A DNA stretch of 64,000 nucleotides, taken from Cyanodermella asteris (taxonomy: Eukaryota; Ascomycota; Lecanoromycetes; Ostropales; Stictidaceae). Every line of letters begins with the position of its first letter. Within the stretch, counting starts at the first letter, position 1. Positions 11,685-24,700 of this stretch are shown piece after piece. Location: contig UYJD01000002.1 of NCBI GenBank assembly GCA_900618795.1, positions 1,682,643-1,746,642 on the forward strand. The letters run 5' to 3'. The notes below the pieces were generated by a model. That model was not told where the DNA came from. It was given only the letters and a program-made list of their open reading frames with translations, and made no database searches. Made by a program: the position numbers and the translations under genes.

Positions 11685-14600
11685 TCAGCCCCTACGCATT
11701 GGATTCTTGTTCTTCTTCGATGTATTTTTGCTCTTGGTCGGCTTTCCAAGACCTTCGATATCGCGTGCGATTTCCTCCGGGGTTCGCGTATCAGCCACGC
11801 GACGCTCAATCTGCTGGGTACCGTTCTGACCAGCCTGAGGTGTAACCCTTGGGCCACCTAGCACGCCAGCTCTACCACCGAGGCGAGCGGTCCTAGTACT
11901 CTGGATCTGGGCGGCGCGAACGAGATTAACGCTGTTGCTAACCAGCTGCTTGAGCCATTGGCTGGCCTCTGTGGTGTTTCTATTATCCTCACCCAGTTCC
12001 TTTGCAAAGATGTCGCGAGCCTCCTTCATCATGCCGACCGCTTCCCTCGAGGCGTTGTCAAGCGCGAGGGCTTGAGCAAGCTGGAAGCTCAGCGTGGCGA
12101 CCGAGACACTGGCATTGCCGTTGAGGCCGATGGCGACGTCTCTGCTCTTCTCGAACCATTGGCGACTGCTGGTATAGCGTTTGAGCGATTGTAGCATGAC
12201 AGCACCATTATTGATTGTGGTGATTGCGTCCGGATGCTCCTCGACCGGGCCGAAGTTGATCTTCCACAGATCGAGCGCGTGTGCAAGGTAGCGCAGCGCA
12301 GTGATGGAATTACCATTTGCATGCTCAAACAGAGCAAGATTCATGTAGCTGAGGACGGTGTCGCTCGCGTCCAGACCAATCGTTCTCTCGGACAGAATAG
12401 CAGATTTGCGGCCCAGGTCAACGGCCAGCTTGTGATCTCCGTGTTGGTAAAGAAGCATGGAGATGGAGTGATAGACACGCGCGACTTCCGGGTGGACCAC
12501 ACCGTACACTTGCTCGTGCAGCGTCATACTTTCGAAAAGAAGCTCCTGGCCAAGCTCAATTTTACCCTGCTCCAAACTGAGTCGACCAGCTCCTAGAGCC
12601 TCCTCTGCAAGATTACTCCTTGGGGTCGAGTCCTTGACAATAGGAACTATGTTTAGGATGTCTTCCGGGGAGAACGTTGACGATGGAGAACCGGCCGTCT
12701 TGCTCGCGAGTGGCTCGCTACTAGATGCATTACGAAGGGCCTTTTTCTTCTCCTTCTCCTTTTCCTTCTGCTTCTTGCTCTTTGATGTCCCGTCAGTGCC
12801 ATTTGAACCTGGAGCGAAGTCGTATCTTCTGGCTTTGAGCTGTAATCCGAGCTTCAGGGACACTTCGCGGAGAAGCTGGAGATGGCGGCGTAGCTTCCAC
12901 CAATCTTCGTCTAGCGTGAAGCGGTAACGAAGGAAGGTCTCTTCCTCGACCTGCTTGCGTAGAGAGGAGGGAGTGACCTTTGCGAAAGAAAGATCTGGAT
13001 CTGAGTAGAGCAAGACAAACTTGTCGTCAATCTGCGCCTGCGGGTGACTGTTGTGCGCGCTTCCAACGAAACAGTTCAAGAGATGGGCGATGCAAATCTG
13101 GACAAGGGGAGCAGGAAGTATCCGCAAGTAGGAGTTGGCAATGTGCTTGAATGCTCTGGTGACCATTTCCTGTTTGGTCAGCGTGATGAATGCCTGTAGC
13201 CTCTTGTCCGTGTCAGTGACCTGCTTCTGAGCCTCAACCGTGATAAAGCCCAAATAGCGGAGATTGATACCACGCTTGTGCAATAATCGGCTCAGTGCTT
13301 GACCGTCCATGGGTGTTCCCAGATCTCCTTCTCTCAATTCCTTGAGTAGACTCGGAATGACAGTCTCTCGGAGGAACTTGCACAGGTCTTCAACCTTCTG
13401 CTCGTCTTCGATCCATTTTTTCTTGTCCTCGTCCGTCTCAGGTACCTGGCCACTGAAAACATCGGGATTGAACGAGACGTCAAAGTTAGAAATATCGATA
13501 TGCTCCTGTTGCTTCTCTTCGTCTTTCTTTTCTCCATCGGTCGTTTCTTCCTTCTTCTCGTCCTTCTTCTCCGCTTGTCTCTTGGCGTATTCAGCCGAAA
13601 CGTAATCGGTGACTTGATTGCGGTAGTGTGCATGGATCAATTCTTGTCGGAGCACGGCCATGCGGTGAGGGTAGTTGCGTTCTTTCGGTTTTTGCTGACC
13701 CTCAACAGCATCAGTCCAGTACTCCTTCAACCAGGTGACATCCAAGGGCGTCAAGCGGTACAGATCTAGGACATATTTACGACCATCTGTGCCCAAGAGA
13801 CCTTTAGTCTCGACGCTTGCTTCCAGGGCGTGACGCTGGCCCTCTTTATCCCACACATCGTGCTTTGCGACATGCAGAGCTTTTGAAAGGGTAGAGAACG
13901 GCTTCACGAAAGCCTCATTAGTGGTCACCACATCGCGGCCCTCAACTCCACCGTAGTCGATCTGGTGCTCACCAGGTCCACGCTGTTTGAAGATGCCCGG
14001 TACGATACTTTGCCCAACAATACGTCGTCCAAGGTAATCCATGACAACCGTCCCAGGTGTGTGGAGTTCTTCAATGTCCAGCTGAGTAACAACTCGAACT
14101 CCGTTGACGTCTTTGCCGACCGCGACTCTGGCTGCATCGTCTCCTCCTTCAGTGGTGAATGTGCCCATGCCATCAGCGCCGAAGCTGTAAAAGACGTTGT
14201 TATGCAGGAAGATCTGTGCTTTTGTCTCTTCTGTTGGGTTCAATGGCGTGAGCTCGCCTCGAGCAACCAACATGGCTCCACGTGTTGCAGCTTCTGTGTA
14301 GTCGGCGAACAGTTTGTTCGTGATACGCTCGCGGAACATGCGCTCCTGGACCGATTCTTTTGGCAACTCTTTTGTGCTTTGAAACTCCTCATTCCAGTCC
14401 AGGAGGTTTTCTAAGGCTTCGTTGCCGGAGTTGAGCCACAGTTCCTGGGTACGACTAGGATCCGGATGGTGCTGGATTTCCCTGTCCGAGACCACCCACG
14501 GTGCGGCGGGCAATGCGTTGGTGATCTGGTAGTGGTTGGCTGGGTCTCTTCTAGAGTTGAACTCTTGCAACTCCTTGAATTTGGCGGGAAATTCAGGAGC

Positions 14601-15543
14601 GATATCGCTGATGAGCGCAAGCAGAGAGTGAGCAAACCGTGGCTTTCCGGTCTTCGGATCCAGCTTGGGCGACGGATCGAACTGGACGTTGGAAGACTTA
14701 TTTACCCAGAATCCGGAAACGTGCGAAGTGATGGAAAAGTACGCGCCATTCCAAGTAGTAAGCTGGAGGTACATCAGATGTCCAGTGAGACGAAGGTTCA
14801 GCGGAGGGGGATTCCACGGCGAAAGAGTCAAGGCTTTGATGGTCTTGGGAGGATTCTCGGGAATCTTGGGCGTAGCAACATCGATAGATGGAGAGGCCGT
14901 GAAATCGTAATGCTCGAGCGAAGCTTGGACTTCGGCCGCCGTTGCCGGACGATTCGACTTGAGATCAGCTATGATCTCGTCGTGAGATGAGGTTCCAGCT
15001 GCTAACCCCCACAAAGGCTCGATCTTGTCTGCCGTAGCTCCGATCAAATCCCGTACCCGGAGCATGTGCATCCTCGCTTCCTTCTCTGTGTATGGATCCT
15101 CGTGCAAAGTGATGACGGAGCCACTGGCGAGTCCCTTGACATCGGACAGCTCGACAAAGTCATTAACCCGCTCTTTATTGTGCTCCAGGTGGAAGCAGGA
15201 GTATTGAAAGGTGTCCGAGTATTCAGTGATAGAGGCCCGGAGGTCCTGAACCTGCTCTTGCGGTGCTACGTGGAGGTCGAGCTCGTAGGGAAAGTGCGGA
15301 AGCTTGACCTTGATCTTGAGGAGGTCTGGGCGGTTGTTCAGCAGGGGTCTTGTGTTCGGTTATCCAGTCTTCTTACGCTCTCCCGATTCCTGGTCAGCGA
15401 CGGCATCGCCATTGACCTTGTTGACATTTTCGCCATCATGAACAGCAGTGCCGTTTGGTTGCTCTGTCACAGACGCATGTCAGCTCCAGCTCGACGGCCC
15501 GATAACAATGGAGATGAATACCTTGAGATTCGGTCACAGCCAT
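11685..15543 (-). CDS. clu1: Clustered mitochondria protein (CluA/Clu1)
   Basis: Exons 15543-15522, 15463-15377 and 15325-11685 give 1249 residues, the usual size for fungal Clu proteins. Introns are 58 nt (GTATTC...GCTGAC...ACAG) and 51 nt (GTAAGA...CTGAAC...CCAG). The second is a multiple of three and holds an in-frame TAA. The domain order matches the family: an N-terminal ubiquitin-like CLU_N part (KIKVKLPHFPYELDLHV), the central CLU domain (about residues 350-600, including NNVFYSFGADGMGTF and DYLGRRIVGQSIVPGI), an eIF3-p135-like region, a Lys/Glu-rich linker and C-terminal TPR-like repeats (about 950-1150). Clu proteins are cytosolic, bind mRNAs of nuclear-encoded mitochondrial proteins and keep mitochondria evenly distributed. 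The gene is divergent from the ABC transporter gene. Confidence 0.96.
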
Positions 15544-16656
15544 CGAGAATGGGCGTATGTGCAATTGCGGGCCGGTCTCGTGCCCGTGCAATGCTATGTA
15601 TGACGGCGCGAATCAACGGCGGATTCTGGGAAGTAATGTACAGTAGAATGAGGGAACAGGAATGCCAAAACGGAAGACGACCCTAGACGCCCGCGGGCTA
15701 ATGTACAGAGAAAAGGATTGGCTGGTGCTGGCTACTGGACTGCTGAATGGAGAGGTCGAGCAGGAGAAAAAAGCTCAAAATTATTTCGGTGAAGCTCAGT
15801 CAGTGACGGGACGACAGGGAAGCGCACCGTAAATCATCGGGACTTTCCGGTCAAGCCGCTCCGCGCGCTGCCGGATTCCCAGCTGCTACGTCCAGGCAAG
15901 TCATGACGCCTCCATGATCCAGGCCGCAACGACACCGGATATAGTTGTGAACAAGTAGGCATGGCATCGAAGCTGATGTCGTTCTGAGAGATGACATGGT
16001 TGGCGGAGGAGGATGTTGCTAGATGCTCATCAGGCACCATTTGCGCCATCAACCAGCACGTGCATCTCGACATCCAATGCAAGACGATCCAAGAAGCACG
16101 AAACGGTGACACAGAGCATCGTTGTCGACAGACATTGCTGACTCTAATACTGTGGAAGTATTAAATGGCTACGAGATCGTGACCTGCCAGTCAACAGCGA
16201 CAGCCTCCTCACATGGCTGCAGCAGGCGTCCGTGAACACATCGTCTTGCTTGCATTCAGTGGACTGCGATTGGCTGCGATGACAATGTATTTGCTGTCCA
16301 TGTTCGATGGTATTGGGTTCTCTCGTGGGTCAGCACCGTTGTCGAGCGCGTCTCGAGCTTCCAAACTCCAAGTGTCGTGAGCAGCGACAAATAAATGGAC
16401 CCCCAGATCGCCTGAACCGGTCGTAGTAATGATATTTGCTCAGTCAACATGGCGTTGTTGTGTGCTCGTTCCGAAACTTTTTGCAGGCTCCTTGTTGCAC
16501 TTCGACGTTTAAATCGCCACGCCGCAACGTACTTCCTTGGCTTCAAATCCCTTGAACCTCTGAGATCTAGTGTACGCAGAGCTTGATCGCTAATGTATTA
16601 GGCATTTGTCTAGCGTTCGTGTCTAGTCTCTTATTGCGTCTAAGGCCTTACACACA
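15544..16656. other. Divergent promoter region of clu1 and the ABC transporter
   Basis: About 1.1 kb without a supported gene. Short frames on both strands lack motifs. It must carry the promoters of clu1 (left) and the ABC transporter gene (right). Confidence 0.5.
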
Positions 16657-19477
16657 ATGGGCCACAACGCGACCGAGCCCGTCTTGAAGGCCGTGCTCTT
16701 CGCGTATCCTCCGGTTGTCTGTGGTGCGCTGTTCCTTACCAAGCTGTACCAGACTATCAAGCCCGGCGACAATGGTTCCGTCAAGCTGCGCGAAAGGAGT
16801 TCAGCTAAATGGTTCTATTCCTTCATCTGGTGGACGCAAATTGTCCTCGGCTTCGTTTCAGTACGTCCAGTCTCCTGGTCGAGCTTCATTAATCGGAGCA
16901 TGCTCTGACCATGATAACATCTAGATTGGACTATCTTCCCTCGACATCATTTCAATAGCTCGAGACCCGACTTCAATATCAGACGGTACCATTAGCGCGC
17001 ATTTGGTATGTGAATTTTCTGTCACACGCTGGGCTGCGGTATGCTAACTTCCATTTTCGGCGTCAAACGTCGCGTTGGTGCTCTACTTCTTCGCCAGCCT
17101 ACTTCCCGACCCAGACGAGCCATACAAGCCGGCGCTTCCCGAGTCAGTAGCATGGTTCACTGCAATCGCCTTCGAAATTGCAGTCCTTGCACTCGAGGAT
17201 GCTTGGGCGTGGTCCACCAAAACCCTGGTCGGTGCTAGCATTGGTCTCGAGATTGCTCGGCTGCTGCTCATTGGAGTCAGTTTCGCCACTCTTGCTGTCC
17301 AGCTACTACTCCGCTACATTCCAAGCAGTGCAAACAATGCCGAATACGAACAGATCAGCTCCTCGGAGCCGGGCCTGACGTATGGAACGATGCCAAATGG
17401 GACCGCAAAGAAGGAGGGCAAAAGCCACCAGCCGAACCCCCCGTCTGGATGGATCAATTACTTCAGAGGATTCAGCGTCCTCTTCCCTTACCTTTGGTCA
17501 GTAGTATGTCCGATTATCACCGATGTTCATGTCTAATTTATGTACAGGCCATCTGACTCGCGAAAATATCAGCTCGTTGCCGTCTTCTGTCTACTCTTGG
17601 TCGCTGCCCAGCGCGCGGTCAACGTCATGGTACCCTACCAACTAGGCGTCGTAATCGAGAACCTCAGCTACGGCTCAATTCCATTCAAGGAGATTCTTCT
17701 CTACTGCGTTTATAGAGCGCTGCAGGGCTCCCAAGGCCTTCTCGGCTCCACTCGATCCGTTATGTGGATACCCATCAGCCAAAACATCTTCCGCAGGCTC
17801 AGTTGTGCCTCCTACGAGCATGTCATGATGCTGTCGCTCGACTTTCATCTTAGCAAGAAGGTCGGCGAGGTCATCACCGCTCTGTCGAAAGGAGGATCCA
17901 TGAACACTTTCCTCGACGGCTTTGCCTTTTCGCTATTTCCGATGGTCTTTGACTTGGGTGTCGCAGCTGTCGTCTTCTTTGTCAGAGACAATGCTCTGTA
18001 CTCGATCATCACTGTTGGGATCCTGTGGTCGTACGTCTTCATCACCATCTACCTTGCCAGATACAGGAGCAGGTTCAGACGAAACATGGCGACGAAGTTG
18101 AGAGAGATGGAAGCTGTCAAGTATGTGACCCTTGACATCGCTCAACACATGGACATGAACATTTAGCGCTGACATGTTTCCAGAGCCGATGCGATCATCG
18201 CCTACGAGACCGTACAACTAAACAGCGCCACCAAACTCGAGATTAGTCGATTCGAAAAGTTCGTCAAGTTCTTCCAGGAGGCCGAATGGATCGTGCAGCT
18301 GTCTCTGAACGGTCTCAACGCGGTACAGAACTTCATTTTCATTCTCGGCATCTTCCTCATCTCTCTGGTAGCTGCCACCGAGATCTCATCTGGAGCTCGA
18401 CACGTTGCTTCTTTCGTGGCCATCATTACATACTTCATCCAACTGCAGGCCCCGTTATCGTTCTTCGGAACATGGTATACCATGGTCCAGAACAATCTGG
18501 TCGACGCTGAACGAATGCTTGATCTTGTAAGTCTGAAGAACACACTCAGCGCACCCTCGCAGTCCATCCCGTTTCCGCAACGGCATTCTGGCTTAGACCA
18601 TGACACTAAAATCTGCATAGTTCAAGGAAGTGCCTACCGTCACTGACAAACCCAACGCCCGGCCTCTCCCCAACACCACATCCAGCTCTCTCTCCTTCAA
18701 TTCTGTTTCCTTTAGCTACAATCCTGCCAAGCCCGTGCTCAAGAACATCTCATTCACCGTCGCACCGGGTACAACGACCGCCCTGGTTGGCGAATCCGGC
18801 AGCGGCAAGTCCACCTGCATGAAGCTCATCTTCCGCTTCTACGACACCGTCTCCGGTAGCGTCTCCCTCAACAGCGCCGACGTGCGCGACGTAACGCTCG
18901 AATCGCTACGAAAGAACATCGGTGTCGTGCCTCAGGAGACGACGCTGTTCAACGATACGTTGATGTACAACTTGAAGTATGCGAAGCCGGATGCCACGGA
19001 CGAAGAGGTGTTTGAGGCTTGTCGGGCGGCAAGTGTGCACAACAGCATCCTGGGATTCCCAGATGGGTACGAGACGATGGTTGGAGAACGCGGTTTGAAA
19101 CTGTCGGGCGGAGAGAAGCAAAGGGTGAGATCGGAACTCGAACGGCCTTTATGTTGACTTGTGACTGACTTTGTGTGTAGATTACTATCGCGAGGGCAAT
19201 GCTCAAGCGCCCGGCGCTGATGCTCCTCGATGAGGCTACCTCGTCATTGGACTCGCAGACCGAGCGGCTGGTCCAGTCTGCACTGAACACGGTCACCGAA
19301 GGCCGCACCACTGTCGCTATTGCGCATCGTCTCTCGACCATTACACGCGCCGACCAGATTCTTGTCATGCACGAGGGAGAGATTGTCGAAAGAGGTACTC
19401 ACAGAGAGCTGCTCGCCAAGGAAGGACGGTACGCGGCCATGTGGGAGAAGCAGACAAAGGACGATGAGGAGCAGTAA
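16657..19477 (+). CDS. ABC half transporter, ABCB6/HMT1 type
   Basis: Seven exons: 16657-16860, 16925-17005, 17060-17496, 17548-18120, 18184-18526, 18621-19124 and 19181-19477; 812 residues. An N-terminal extension with several hydrophobic segments (residues 1 to about 240) precedes a six-helix ABC membrane domain (about 245-540) and one nucleotide-binding domain. Walker A is GESGSGKST (603-611), the signature LSGGEKQR (707-714), Walker [11 protein letters not shown] (Asp731, Glu732), and the H-loop AHRLST. Extra N-terminal helices on a half transporter are typical of ABCB6 and fission-yeast HMT1, which work as dimers in vacuolar or mitochondrial outer membranes moving thiol-metal conjugates or porphyrins. 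The exact substrate is inference. The intron 17006-17059 has a good donor (GTATGT) and branch (GCTAAC) but ends TTTTCG, not AG; only this boundary keeps frame and the helix [15 protein letters not shown]. Confidence 0.9.
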
Positions 19478-19777
19478 AAACTGGTATTGTTAGAATCGCC
19501 TGGGGATAGACGGTAGAACAGGAGCCGGCTTCATCCTCCTTCGATTTTGGCAGCTGAAATACAATTTCTCTTTATACAATGCTGGCTCGAAATTACTCTT
19601 GCGGGTCGTCTGAAACGCCGTTTCCGTCCTATGCTCATGTCTTCGTTCCCAAGCGCAAGATTTCCAAGATTTCTCCACGCTACCTGGATCCGCTTTTACT
19701 CATGCTTTTCCCAACAATTTCCGCAACCATCTGTACACAATCACGTCCTCCTTTCCCTGACACCGTACAGCGCACCA
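19478..19777. other. Convergent 3' region
   Basis: Short gap between the stops of the ABC transporter and dehydrogenase genes. Nothing else is seen. Confidence 0.5.
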
Positions 19778-21110
19778 TCAAGCCATCTTCCCCAAGACAT
19801 ACGGATGTCCCGCACTCAACCCGCCATCCACCGCCCACGCCTGCCCATTGACATAACTACTCTCGTCGCTCCCCAAAAACAACGCCACCCGTCCAATCTC
19901 ATCCGCCACGCCGCCCCTCCCCGTCGGATTAATCTGCCCAATCTTGCCCTCCGTGCCCCTCTCCCTCGCCATCTCGAACACCACGCCCGTCATGCCCGTC
20001 TCGATCAGACCCGGGCAGATGGCATTGCACCGCACGCCCGTGCGCGCGAGCTGATACGCACAAGTCTGCATCGTCGAGATCACCGCCGCCTTGCTCGCGC
20101 TGTACGCCGTCGGGCCCGCGTTCGACCGGATCCCCGCCACGGACGCGGTGCCGATGATGCTGCCCGAGGCCCGGAGTTTCGCGGGACCCGTGACCTGCAT
20201 CGCCGGCGCGGCGTGTTTGACCGCCAGGAACACGCTCAGGGCGTTGACCCGCATCACTTCCATGTAGTCTTCGGCGTCGGCGTCCGTGACGAGCACGTGG
20301 TCGCCGGTGATGCCCGCGTTGGCGAAGAAGACGTCGAGGCGGTCGTAGGTCGAGAGGGCGTGGGAGACGACTTCTTTTACTTGGGCTTCGTTGGCGGCGT
20401 CGAGTTGGCGCGTGTGCACCTCGGTTCTGGGGTACAGGGTGTTTATTTCCCTTTTGTGGGTTGCGAGGTGCTCGTCCGCGTAGTCGCAGAGGTAGATTGC
20501 GCGGGCGCCCGAGGCGGCGAATTGGTGGGCGGCGGCGCGGCCGATGCCGAGGGGGGAGTTTGCGCCTGGTGAGAATGGGAAGTCAGTAGGATGTGCGGAG
20601 GAGATGAGAAAGAAAAGGGAGAGGTAGGCGGCACGGGGCTGAAGGTGCGTATTTAGAAGTTGGTGGATAGGAGGATTGAAATTGGTCTTCGTCCGTATAT
20701 GTGTTGACTGCACATCAGCCCATGGCGACCACGTCGTAGATACTGGCCAGTGGATCTGAGCTTCGTCTCAAATCAACCTTGATCTCTCTGCGTCTGAGTA
20801 TATCGTCGAGCTTGTAGTACCCTCCTCTTGCCCCGATAGCTCTCAAACGTTCCGTTTCCATGCACGATCGAACGAGTTCACGCAGGGACGAACTCACCAG
20901 TGATAATCACAACCTTGTCTTTGACTCTCCTGCAATGTATCAGCATCTCCGTTTGCAGCCGTAGATCGTCCCTCGCTGCTCATGTCATACTCACGGCTCA
21001 TTCGACTCTGCAGCGACTCTCCGGATCCTCGGGATGCCTTCGAACTCTCCGTGCGGCGGCGCGAGCTGCGCCGTGATGGATTCGAGGCGCTTTTTCGGTC
21101 CGGACGACAT
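19778..21110 (-). CDS. Short-chain dehydrogenase/reductase (classical SDR)
   Basis: Exons 21110-20995, 20929-20898 and 20565-19778 give 311 residues. The splice sites are GTGAGT/TTGCAG (65 nt) and GTGAGT/ACCAG (332 nt), and frame is kept at both. The joined protein has the nucleotide-binding motif TGANSPLGIG (about 49-58), NAG (132-134) and the active-site set Ser191, Tyr204 and Lys208 in YSASK, so it should be an active NAD(P)-dependent oxidoreductase; SDR substrates cannot be told from these motifs. Asp77 (CDYAD) at the end of the second strand favours NAD(H) over NADP(H), by family rule. About 40 residues precede the Rossmann fold. The long second intron lies inside the glycine motif, so its removal is needed for function; a 60-codon frame inside it is probably chance. 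Confidence 0.9.
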
Positions 21111-21742
21111 CTTGAGCGTCGAGTATGTAAAGGAAGAAGGTTGAAAAGTTGATGCAGTGTGAGAGTCAATGGATGGGAAGCTGGTCGGCCTGTGGGGTTA
21201 TAATACAGTCGTTGCGGGATGCGGAGGGAAGCTGGGGAAGCTGTCCCGGTTTGGAATAGCCGAGGTTGAGGATGCAGGATCAATTGGCGGAACAGACAAC
21301 TCCATCATTCTATCATCGAGCTGATGCAGAATTTTCGTGGAAGTGACAATGCTCTTTGAATCTATCTGCTTAGAGTCGTTTTTATGAATGAAACAGGAAT
21401 CCGCAATTCTGAATGCTGACAATTACAGTCATCATGACCGGGGATGGTCCCAGGCGCCTGAGTTGACATTCATTTCACAGCAAATGCATTTCGCTTTGAA
21501 TGAGGCTTATTAAAACAGCCGTCAAAATCAATTATGGCCGTCCAGAGGACCGTGATCAATCTGATATTGGAATAGCAATCTCTACGATTTCTTGCGCAGA
21601 GCTCTTTTACCCAGGTCGTTATCCCAGCATCCTGTACTCCTTGTCTAAAAGTCTCCAACCGCCTTGCCTTAGGACCGTAATCTGGATCCGACAGGCCAGC
21701 GGAATTTCAAGATCCAGTACTGGTCAGCTTCGTGATGCACAT
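21111..21742. other. Intergenic region between two minus-strand genes
   Basis: It contains the SDR promoter and the 3' region of the 1112-residue gene. No coding or repeat signal is seen. Confidence 0.45.
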
Positions 21743-24700
21743 TCAGTCCGCCTCGCTTCTGAACACAAGAGGGCTTTCTTCACGCTCTTTGTACCTGATG
21801 AGCACATTGTCTTCAGCGTTCGTCTTGGTAGCTGTCCGGACAGAGGACTTCGATCTTGGGAGCTTCGACTCCGGGACAACGACATGTGCTTCGCTTGTGG
21901 CAGTCCCAGGACGACCGTTATCTGAATTGACCATATGGTACTCGTGTTCCAGTCTATCGTTATTCTCATCGTTGTCTTGCATCTCTTCATCGCTGTTGGC
22001 GTACTCATTCTCATCGTCATCAAAATCCTCCTGGTCACTGTCCATGAACATATCGGCCAGCTCTTGGCGGTCTGCCATGGAGGTATCGTTTTTCTCATCA
22101 TCATCATCATCATCGTTGTCACTGAGGCTCAAACCTGCGGTGTTGATAACGCTGCCAGTGTCGGAAAAGTCAGGCGCCTCTATGGCCTCTGGAGGGAGTT
22201 CTCCTTGATTTGATTCGGCCGGAGTATGTGTGGCGGAGACATGGCTCCAAGTACTGTCGCTGGCCACGCTCGGTGGTGCATTGACCACGCTCTCAATCTC
22301 GCTGGCCGCGTAGACTCGACGACGGTCGGCAATCACACTGATACCATCGTTGACCAGCCTAGATGTGTTTGCGGAGCTTCCTGTAACACTGCTTCCCACG
22401 CGAAAAAAGCCCAGCTCGCTATCGCCTATGCGAAGATCGTCACGTCCCGGACGGAATCCGTCCTCGTCAGCATCCAGGATTGGGACCTCATTATTGAACA
22501 CTCCACCAGTGCCGTCATCCATGCCGCCAGCCCAAAGTGGAAGAAATTTAGTTTCGGGGTCTTCTAGACAGACCAGGGTATCGATTGTGTCCAGTTCCAC
22601 ATGTCCGTCGTTTGGTTGTCTGAGGAACGGAGCTGCCAGCGTGGGTAGGTAGTCTTGAGCTTGTGCAAGGATGTCATGGATGTCGACCTTGCGAGCAAAG
22701 AGCCTGAAGACCTCGGCTCGCTCGTTTGCCTTCTGAGGTGTGTCAAAGACTTCTTGCATGATGCGACCAGATCTAGGAACCGCTGAGACGCTCGACTTTC
22801 TAGTATCGCCCAGTGGATCCCACCTAGTCCAGTGCTGGTCAGGAATACCTTCATTGACCTTGGAGGTCTGATCCAGAAGGGGTTCGGTCGAACTTGTTGA
22901 CGAATAGGCGCGGCCCGCAGGCGAATACTGGGGGCTTGTTGGCTCGCCCTGGCCGGATATTTGCCTGTCTGAAACAATATCCTGCAATGGCTGCGGGATC
23001 GTGATTGAGCTGGAATTTGCATTCGTCGAGCTGGTACACCCGCCAAGTATGCCGCTTCCCTGATTGGAGAAGGCGACGGCATTGAAGCCCGCGAGCCGTT
23101 GGGGAAGGCTTACGCGCTCCTTCGGTTCTCCTTTCTGGGCGTTTGCTAGGTTCTCAATGCCACTGCTGCTGCCTTCGTCCTGTTGCGAAGACTGTGGCGG
23201 CGGGCCTTCAACTGGTTGTTTGTCGTACAGAAAAGACTTATTAAAGCGCTTCTGAACTTGAGCCATGGCAAAATTCCCGTTCAGCGATCCTGTACTGGCG
23301 TCTGGGTTAGTAATTCGAAGTGGTCCGCTCGACTCCTCCTTCTCTCTGTAAGGTAAATTCACCGAAGCCGTCTCGTTATCGGCGTATGAGCCAGACATGG
23401 ATAGACGAAGCTTCTTACGCGAGTCATTTTCCAAAACCTCACCGATGCGAGTCTTCTCACTTTCGACGTCTCGTCTTGTGTATTGCCACCATTCGGAACC
23501 ATCCTCTCTCTGAAGGTCGAGCATCGTATCCTTGAGTTCGATTACATGGACCATGATGATGATACTCGCATTGATCAAGGAGTTTGTAGTCTTCTGACTT
23601 GAGATGCTGAGGTCCTTGGTAAAATTAAGCGTGCCCGGAACGACATCTGTGTTTCGCATCTCCTTTTCTCGACTCGTCAGTACTGTGTCCCGGATGGCTT
23701 TCCAACAAGTCCGCGTCATGATGCGCTCTTTGTAGTCCAACGCGTTGAAAATATCACGGGATAAGTTGCGATCGAAAGTCTCGTTCTTCCTGAAACCCTG
23801 GCGAGGGGTATCGATCTCCAAGTAGCAACAAGTAATGACTGAGAAAATAGCCCCATGGATATAGTCCTTCAACTTTCTGAGCCACGATTCGAATTGCTTG
23901 CTTTTGCGATTCTCACTTGCTTTCGTCTTCAAGTGTTGAACCATTGGCAGCTTTTCCACCCAAAACATGTCTCGCCCAGTGATCGATGCGAAGAACGACT
24001 TTGTGATACGCTCCACGAGAATGTCACGGGCGGACTCGATGCGTGACTGCCACTGTTCATTGAGATGACCGCACTCCCGTCCATGGATCGTATGATTCCT
24101 ATTGAGCGTGATTTCCGGGTTGTGACGAGCGCAAACCATCAAAGAGGCTTCGCCGACCAGGATGGCAAAGGCGTCCTGGCACAAGTGTTCTATCTGCAGC
24201 TCATCGGCCAGTTTCAATATGACTTCAGGATGTTGCTCAACGATCATGCTGTTAGGAGGTGCTCGAGCCCAGCGAGTAACGTAGTCCTTCAGCGGGTTGA
24301 GGCGGTAAGGTGGTATCTGCAACTGCTTCGTCGCAACCATGACGGTGGTGTAGAGTTTGGGCGCCGAATCAAAGGCGACGTCTCTGCCGTGCAAGATCGC
24401 GAGCACACGCTCGATGGAGACGCGATGGCGAAGGGGCGAATAGTCAGGAACAAGAGGCCTCTCTTCCATTGACATGTCTGAAGGAGGTGTAAGCTCATCA
24501 AAGCCGCCAACCATCGTGGAACTGACCCTCCACTGCTGGGATGTTCGAACCCAACGCACGATCGAGGGAGGGCAGGACAGTTCTTCCGTCAATTCGACAG
24601 CTTCGTCCCCTTCAACTGGTGGCGTCAAGTCAAGAACATACTTGATGCCTTCAGAATCCATGAGATGTTGTTTCGCCCCTAGACGCCGTTTCAGCCGGTA

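Noticed and set aside
19547-20572. 341-codon plus-strand frame
   Set aside because: Antisense of the short-chain dehydrogenase, which has full family motifs.
20715-20897. 60-codon frame inside the second SDR intron
   Set aside because: It begins at the donor itself, and joining it would split the nucleotide-binding motif.
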